A stretch of DNA of 18,980 nt from Verrucomicrobiota bacterium. Its GTDB lineage: Bacteria > Verrucomicrobiota > Verrucomicrobiae > Limisphaerales > UBA11358. The translations under genes were made by a program, and so were the position numbers. The stretch covers positions 1 through 18,980 of the forward strand of contig JACZKP010000079.1 of NCBI GenBank assembly GCA_014860005.1, in the 5' to 3' direction. The notes beneath the pieces were generated by a model that had not been told where the DNA came from, did no database searches, and saw only the letters and a list, made by a program, of their open reading frames with translations. Below, piece by piece: positions 15,916 to 18,980 of this stretch (positions are counted from its first letter, which is position 1; every line of letters begins with the position of its first letter).

Positions 15916-18804
15916 ATGATTATGAATATGCTGATCGCAAGCAGGCTGCTGACGCCTTTGCGTAAGAAGTACACCATGGTTACTCAACGCGCTCGTACCA
16001 TTGGGCTTGTTGGGATCGTCGCTGCCATGACAATTTGCGGTCACGCCCTGGCGCAAACACCCCTGGAGATCTACGACTCATCAATCGCCGCCGACGCCGC
16101 ACTTGCCATTCCGCTGACTCCGGTGGCCGCGCTGACCACCCCGGTGGTCTTGACGGGCACGAGCGGGTCGGCTTTTGACTTTGGATTCACCTCGGGGGAC
16201 GTGACGATGGAGTTCATCTTAAAAGGCGACCCGTCCGCCGGCGTGAGCTCATTCCTCGCCGTTGGGGCGAACAACCCCAGCAGCCGCCTCGTGTACGAAT
16301 CGTGGTCCAACACTGAGCAACTCGGCTTCACCCAGGGCGGCGTCGCCGATTACCTCTTCACGCCGGGTGTGGCCTCCCCAACGAGTGACACCCACGTTGC
16401 CTTCGTCTGGAATTCAGTGACCCTGTTGATGAAGCTCTATGTGAACGGGACGCTCGCCGGGGCGACCACTGGCGTCGATGCCGCCTTGGCGATGCCCACA
16501 GGCGCGGGTTGGCTGGGCGCCGCAGGCTCGTCCAGTGACGAAGCGATGACCGGCACCATTTACCGGGTCACCGTTTACGACAGCATCCTATCGGATGGAG
16601 ACATTAAGCGCCATTCCAGCGCTTTCGGAGCCCACGTGAGCCCGGCACTCGCCGCCTACGACGCTGCCATTACGAACGAGGTCACCCTCACTCCCACCGC
16701 CACGATGACTTCGACTGTGGTGCTGAATGGGGTCGGGGGAGCGGACTTTGATTTCGGCGCCAATGCCGATGACGTAACCATGGAGTTTATCCTCGAGGGC
16801 GACCCCGCCGCCAACAACAGCGCGTTTCTCGCGGTTGGAGAAAACTCTGCCAGCAGCTTGCGGTTTGAATTGTGGAACAACACGGGCCAATTGGGTTTCA
16901 CCCGGTCAACCGTGGCGGACTATCCGTTCACTCCGGGCGTGAACTCACCGAGCCTGCCTACGCACATAACCTACGCGTGGAATGCGACGACACTCACCAT
17001 GAAGATGTATGTGAACGGTGTTCTGGCGGGCACGACCACTGGGGTGGCTTCAGACTTTGTCATGCCGTATGGCTTTGGCAGGCTGGGCAACAACTGGGGT
17101 GGCAATGAACCGATGCTGGGCGCCATCTACCGCGTTACGGTTTATGACAGTCTGCTCGATGACGCCGCAATCCTGCGCCACGGCAAGGCGTTTGCGGATC
17201 TGCTGAGCCCGCCCACCATTGTCTCCTTTACGGTCACACCCGCTACGATTGTCCCAGGTGGGTCAGCTACGTTGAATTGGGAAGTGAAAAACTCGACGAA
17301 GGTCACCATTAACGGCACCGACCGAACGGGCCTGACCAATCTGAGCGTCTCCTCCCAATTATCCGCGATGTACACTCTCGTGGCCCAGAATTCCCTTGGC
17401 AGCGTCTCCGCTCAAGTCAAACTCTTGGTACAGCCGGATTTCACCGCTTACGATGCGGCTATCACCGCCGATGCGACTGGCGGCCTTTTCCCCATCGCCA
17501 AGCTCACCAGCGCAGTCGTGACATCCGGGACGGGTCTGCCGTTCAACTTCGGGACCAATTCGGGTGACGGGACAATGGAGTTTATCCTCGAAGGCGATCC
17601 GAACCCAGCCGGAGGCACCGCTATCGCGACCGACTACGATGAAGAGACCGGGCTCTGGCGACACAGCCTGCGCTACTCGCAGTGGGACGCCGCCTGGCAG
17701 CTCGGCTTCACCAAGCGGGCGGTGGCCGACTACACGTTCACCCCACTGGTCCCGTCGCCCAATTTGCCCACGCACCTTGCCTTTGTCTGGGATGCGACGG
17801 CGGCCACAATCAAGGTTTACGTCAACGGCTCGCTGGCAGGAGAGAATATCGCGGTTGACCCGGCCTTCGCCCTGCCCTCGGGACAAGGCACGCTCGGTGA
17901 CGCGGGAATGGTGGGCGCGATCTTCCGCGTCACCGTTTACACCAACCAACTGGCGGAGGCCAAGATTCTAAGCCACAGCAAGGCCTTTCTGGCTTCCGCG
18001 CGGCCGCCGCTCAACGAATACGACAACGCCATCGAGGCCAGCGCCGCCGGCGGCTTGAACCCGGTAGCCCGACTGTTTGCTCCCGTCACATTGACGGGCG
18101 CGGGCGGAGTCAACTTCTGGTTCGGGCTGAACTTCGGTGATGCCACCATGGAATTCATCCTGGAAGGCGATCCCACCGCCAGCGCCAGTTCGTACCTGGC
18201 CGTTGGAGTGAACAATCCAGCGAGCCGCCTCACCTACGAGTCCTGGTTGGACACCGTTCAGCTCGGATTTACGCAGGGAGGCGTCGAGGACTACCTTTTC
18301 ACGCCCGCTGTGCCATCCCCCACGACGGCCACCCACGTCACCTATGCGTGGAACGCCGCGACGACCACCATGAGTGTCTATGTCAACGGCAACCTGGCCG
18401 GCGTCAGGACGGGCGTGAGCGAGTTCTTCTCCCTCCCGAGCGAACTTGGTGTTCTGGGCGACAGCACCCCCACCTGGGAGCCGATGGTGGGTACGATCCA
18501 TCGCGTCACCGTTTACGATGATTTGCTACAGGAATCCATGATCCTGAGTCACGGCAGAGCCTTCGCCGGGTTGGCGCCGGCGCTGTCACTCAATGCTGCT
18601 GGCGGGGTGGCAACCGTTGTCCTCAGCCAGGGCATTGAAGGAGCGCATTACCGGGTGGAGTATCGCAATAGCCTGGGTGCAGGAGACACGTGGGAGTTGC
18701 TCCAGGACATCCCGGCGCTGGTCGGCACCACCGCCAGCGTGCCGGATTCGACGCCGATCGCCAGCCGCAACTACCGTTACTATCGCGCGGTGCTGGTGCG
18801 TTAA
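15916..18804 (+). CDS. Large secreted LamG-repeat protein
   Basis: A 962-aa protein with a signal peptide; the hydrophobic core is at about residues 29-45, ending HALAQ. It has four LamG/concanavalin-like repeats of about 185-190 residues at 50-240, 246-430, 508-695 and 698-885. Each carries the pattern TMEFIL-GDP, QLGFT, DYxFTP, YVNGxLAG and RVTVY. An Ig/PKD-like domain (about 432-506, with SFTVTPATIVPGGSATLNW) sits between repeats 2 and 3. The C-terminal about 70 residues (888-962, ending YRYYRAVLVR) resemble tails of secreted Verrucomicrobiota proteins. No catalytic motif, membrane anchor or PEP-CTERM is seen. LamG folds often bind glycans, so binding of the sulfated substrate or surface adhesion is possible. 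The ATG at 15916 follows AAGG closely; ATGs at 15922, 15928 and 15976 are alternatives. The function is unproven. Confidence 0.85.
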   Translation: MIMNMLIASRLLTPLRKKYTMVTQRARTIGLVGIVAAMTICGHALAQTPLEIYDSSIAADAALAIPLTPVAALTTPVVLTGTSGSAFDFGFTSGDVTMEFILKGDPSAGVSSFLAVGANNPSSRLVYESWSNTEQLGFTQGGVADYLFTPGVASPTSDTHVAFVWNSVTLLMKLYVNGTLAGATTGVDAALAMPTGAGWLGAAGSSSDEAMTGTIYRVTVYDSILSDGDIKRHSSAFGAHVSPALAAYDAAITNEVTLTPTATMTSTVVLNGVGGADFDFGANADDVTMEFILEGDPAANNSAFLAVGENSASSLRFELWNNTGQLGFTRSTVADYPFTPGVNSPSLPTHITYAWNATTLTMKMYVNGVLAGTTTGVASDFVMPYGFGRLGNNWGGNEPMLGAIYRVTVYDSLLDDAAILRHGKAFADLLSPPTIVSFTVTPATIVPGGSATLNWEVKNSTKVTINGTDRTGLTNLSVSSQLSAMYTLVAQNSLGSVSAQVKLLVQPDFTAYDAAITADATGGLFPIAKLTSAVVTSGTGLPFNFGTNSGDGTMEFILEGDPNPAGGTAIATDYDEETGLWRHSLRYSQWDAAWQLGFTKRAVADYTFTPLVPSPNLPTHLAFVWDATAATIKVYVNGSLAGENIAVDPAFALPSGQGTLGDAGMVGAIFRVTVYTNQLAEAKILSHSKAFLASARPPLNEYDNAIEASAAGGLNPVARLFAPVTLTGAGGVNFWFGLNFGDATMEFILEGDPTASASSYLAVGVNNPASRLTYESWLDTVQLGFTQGGVEDYLFTPAVPSPTTATHVTYAWNAATTTMSVYVNGNLAGVRTGVSEFFSLPSELGVLGDSTPTWEPMVGTIHRVTVYDDLLQESMILSHGRAFAGLAPALSLNAAGGVATVVLSQGIEGAHYRVEYRNSLGAGDTWELLQDIPALVGTTASVPDSTPIASRNYRYYRAVLVR
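16063..18570 (+). repeat. Four tandem LamG repeats in the secreted protein
   Basis: Repeat units lie at about 16063-16635, 16651-17205, 17437-18000 and 18007-18570, with the Ig-like domain at about 17209-17433 between units 2 and 3. Units 1 and 4 are the most alike (both read NNPxSRLxYESW then QLGFTQGGVxDYLFTP). Unit 3 has an extra loop around residues 564-586. Confidence 0.8.
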
Positions 18805-18890
18805 GCCGCGGCCGGCCTCCGTTTCACTCGCCTCCCGGAGCTTATTCTATTTTGCTTTCAAGATGAGCGTAATGCGTTTAGTCATTGGGG

Positions 18891-18980
18891 ATGGCAAGAC
18901 CCATTCGAATTAATGTGAAGCTGGTGTCCAAGGCGAAGCGAACCGTGAAGGAAACCGACGATCTTGATGAGTTTCGGTCG
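18891..18980 (+). CDS. Possible 5' end of a truncated small gene
   Basis: An ATG at 18891 opens a frame that stays open for 30 codons to the window edge (MARPIRINVKLVSKAKRTVK...), basic at first and acidic at its visible end. An in-frame TAG at 18879 limits the start to this ATG or the TTG at 18885. No ribosome-binding site is obvious and no family is recognised. It may be the start of a real gene or chance. Confidence 0.3.
   Translation, partial: MARPIRINVKLVSKAKRTVKETDDLDEFRS

Noticed and set aside
18805..18860. Intrinsic terminator after the LamG gene
   Set aside because: CTCCG/CGGAG can pair weakly across a long loop and a T-rich stretch follows, but the stem is too short and the loop too long to call it.
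1..18980. CRISPR arrays, tRNA or rRNA genes
   Set aside because: No regularly spaced short repeats, cloverleaf-like segments or rRNA-like stretches were recognised on either strand by eye.

Overview
The window most likely comes from a Verrucomicrobiota genome, with Planctomycetota as the alternative. This rests on high GC, dense extracellular sulfatases, a Tat-exported TIM-barrel protein, few recognisable Shine-Dalgarno sequences, and a LamG-rich secreted protein. No rRNA, tRNA or CRISPR array is visible, so placement rests on gene content only.

Layout. (1) 5-1525: a complete Tn5/IS50-like IS4-family insertion sequence on the minus strand, bounded by 22-bp perfect inverted repeats and carrying an apparently intact YREK-type DDE transposase. 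(2) 1640-2859: a two-gene unit overlapping by 1 nt, a DUF5343 protein followed by a Swt1-type HEPN protein with an intact RNxxxH motif; this looks like an accessory, possibly defensive, pair. (3) 2878-4340, minus strand: a Tat-exported xylose-isomerase-like TIM-barrel protein whose stop codon overlaps the start of a 133-codon remnant. That remnant matches only the C-terminal end of UbiD decarboxylases and carries two palindromic insertions that keep the frame open. (4) 4341-4673: a divergent intergenic region. (5) 4674-15739, plus strand: a tightly packed operon of a secreted PhoD-like metallophosphoesterase and six different secreted sulfatases. Most junctions overlap or touch. (6) 15916-18804: a 962-aa secreted protein with four LamG-like repeats and one Ig/PKD-like domain. 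(7) A possible partial gene runs off the right edge.

How it fits together. All six sulfatases have signal peptides and a CxPxR or CxAxR formylglycine site, so they should act in the periplasm or outside the cell after activation by a formylglycine-generating or anSME-type enzyme that is not in this window. Their sequences are divergent and appear to belong to different S1 subfamilies, which suggests a battery removing sulfate from different positions of one complex sulfated glycan. The PhoD-like enzyme could remove phosphate or cleave phosphodiesters. The LamG protein may bind glycan or other surfaces. No glycoside hydrolase, polysaccharide lyase or transporter is present here, so the substrate cannot be named.

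The items most worth following up are the DUF5343/HEPN pair beside the IS, the palindromic elements inside the UbiD remnant, the translationally coupled sulfatase operon with its ambiguous starts, and the unusual catalytic signatures in the PhoD-like enzyme and the third sulfatase.
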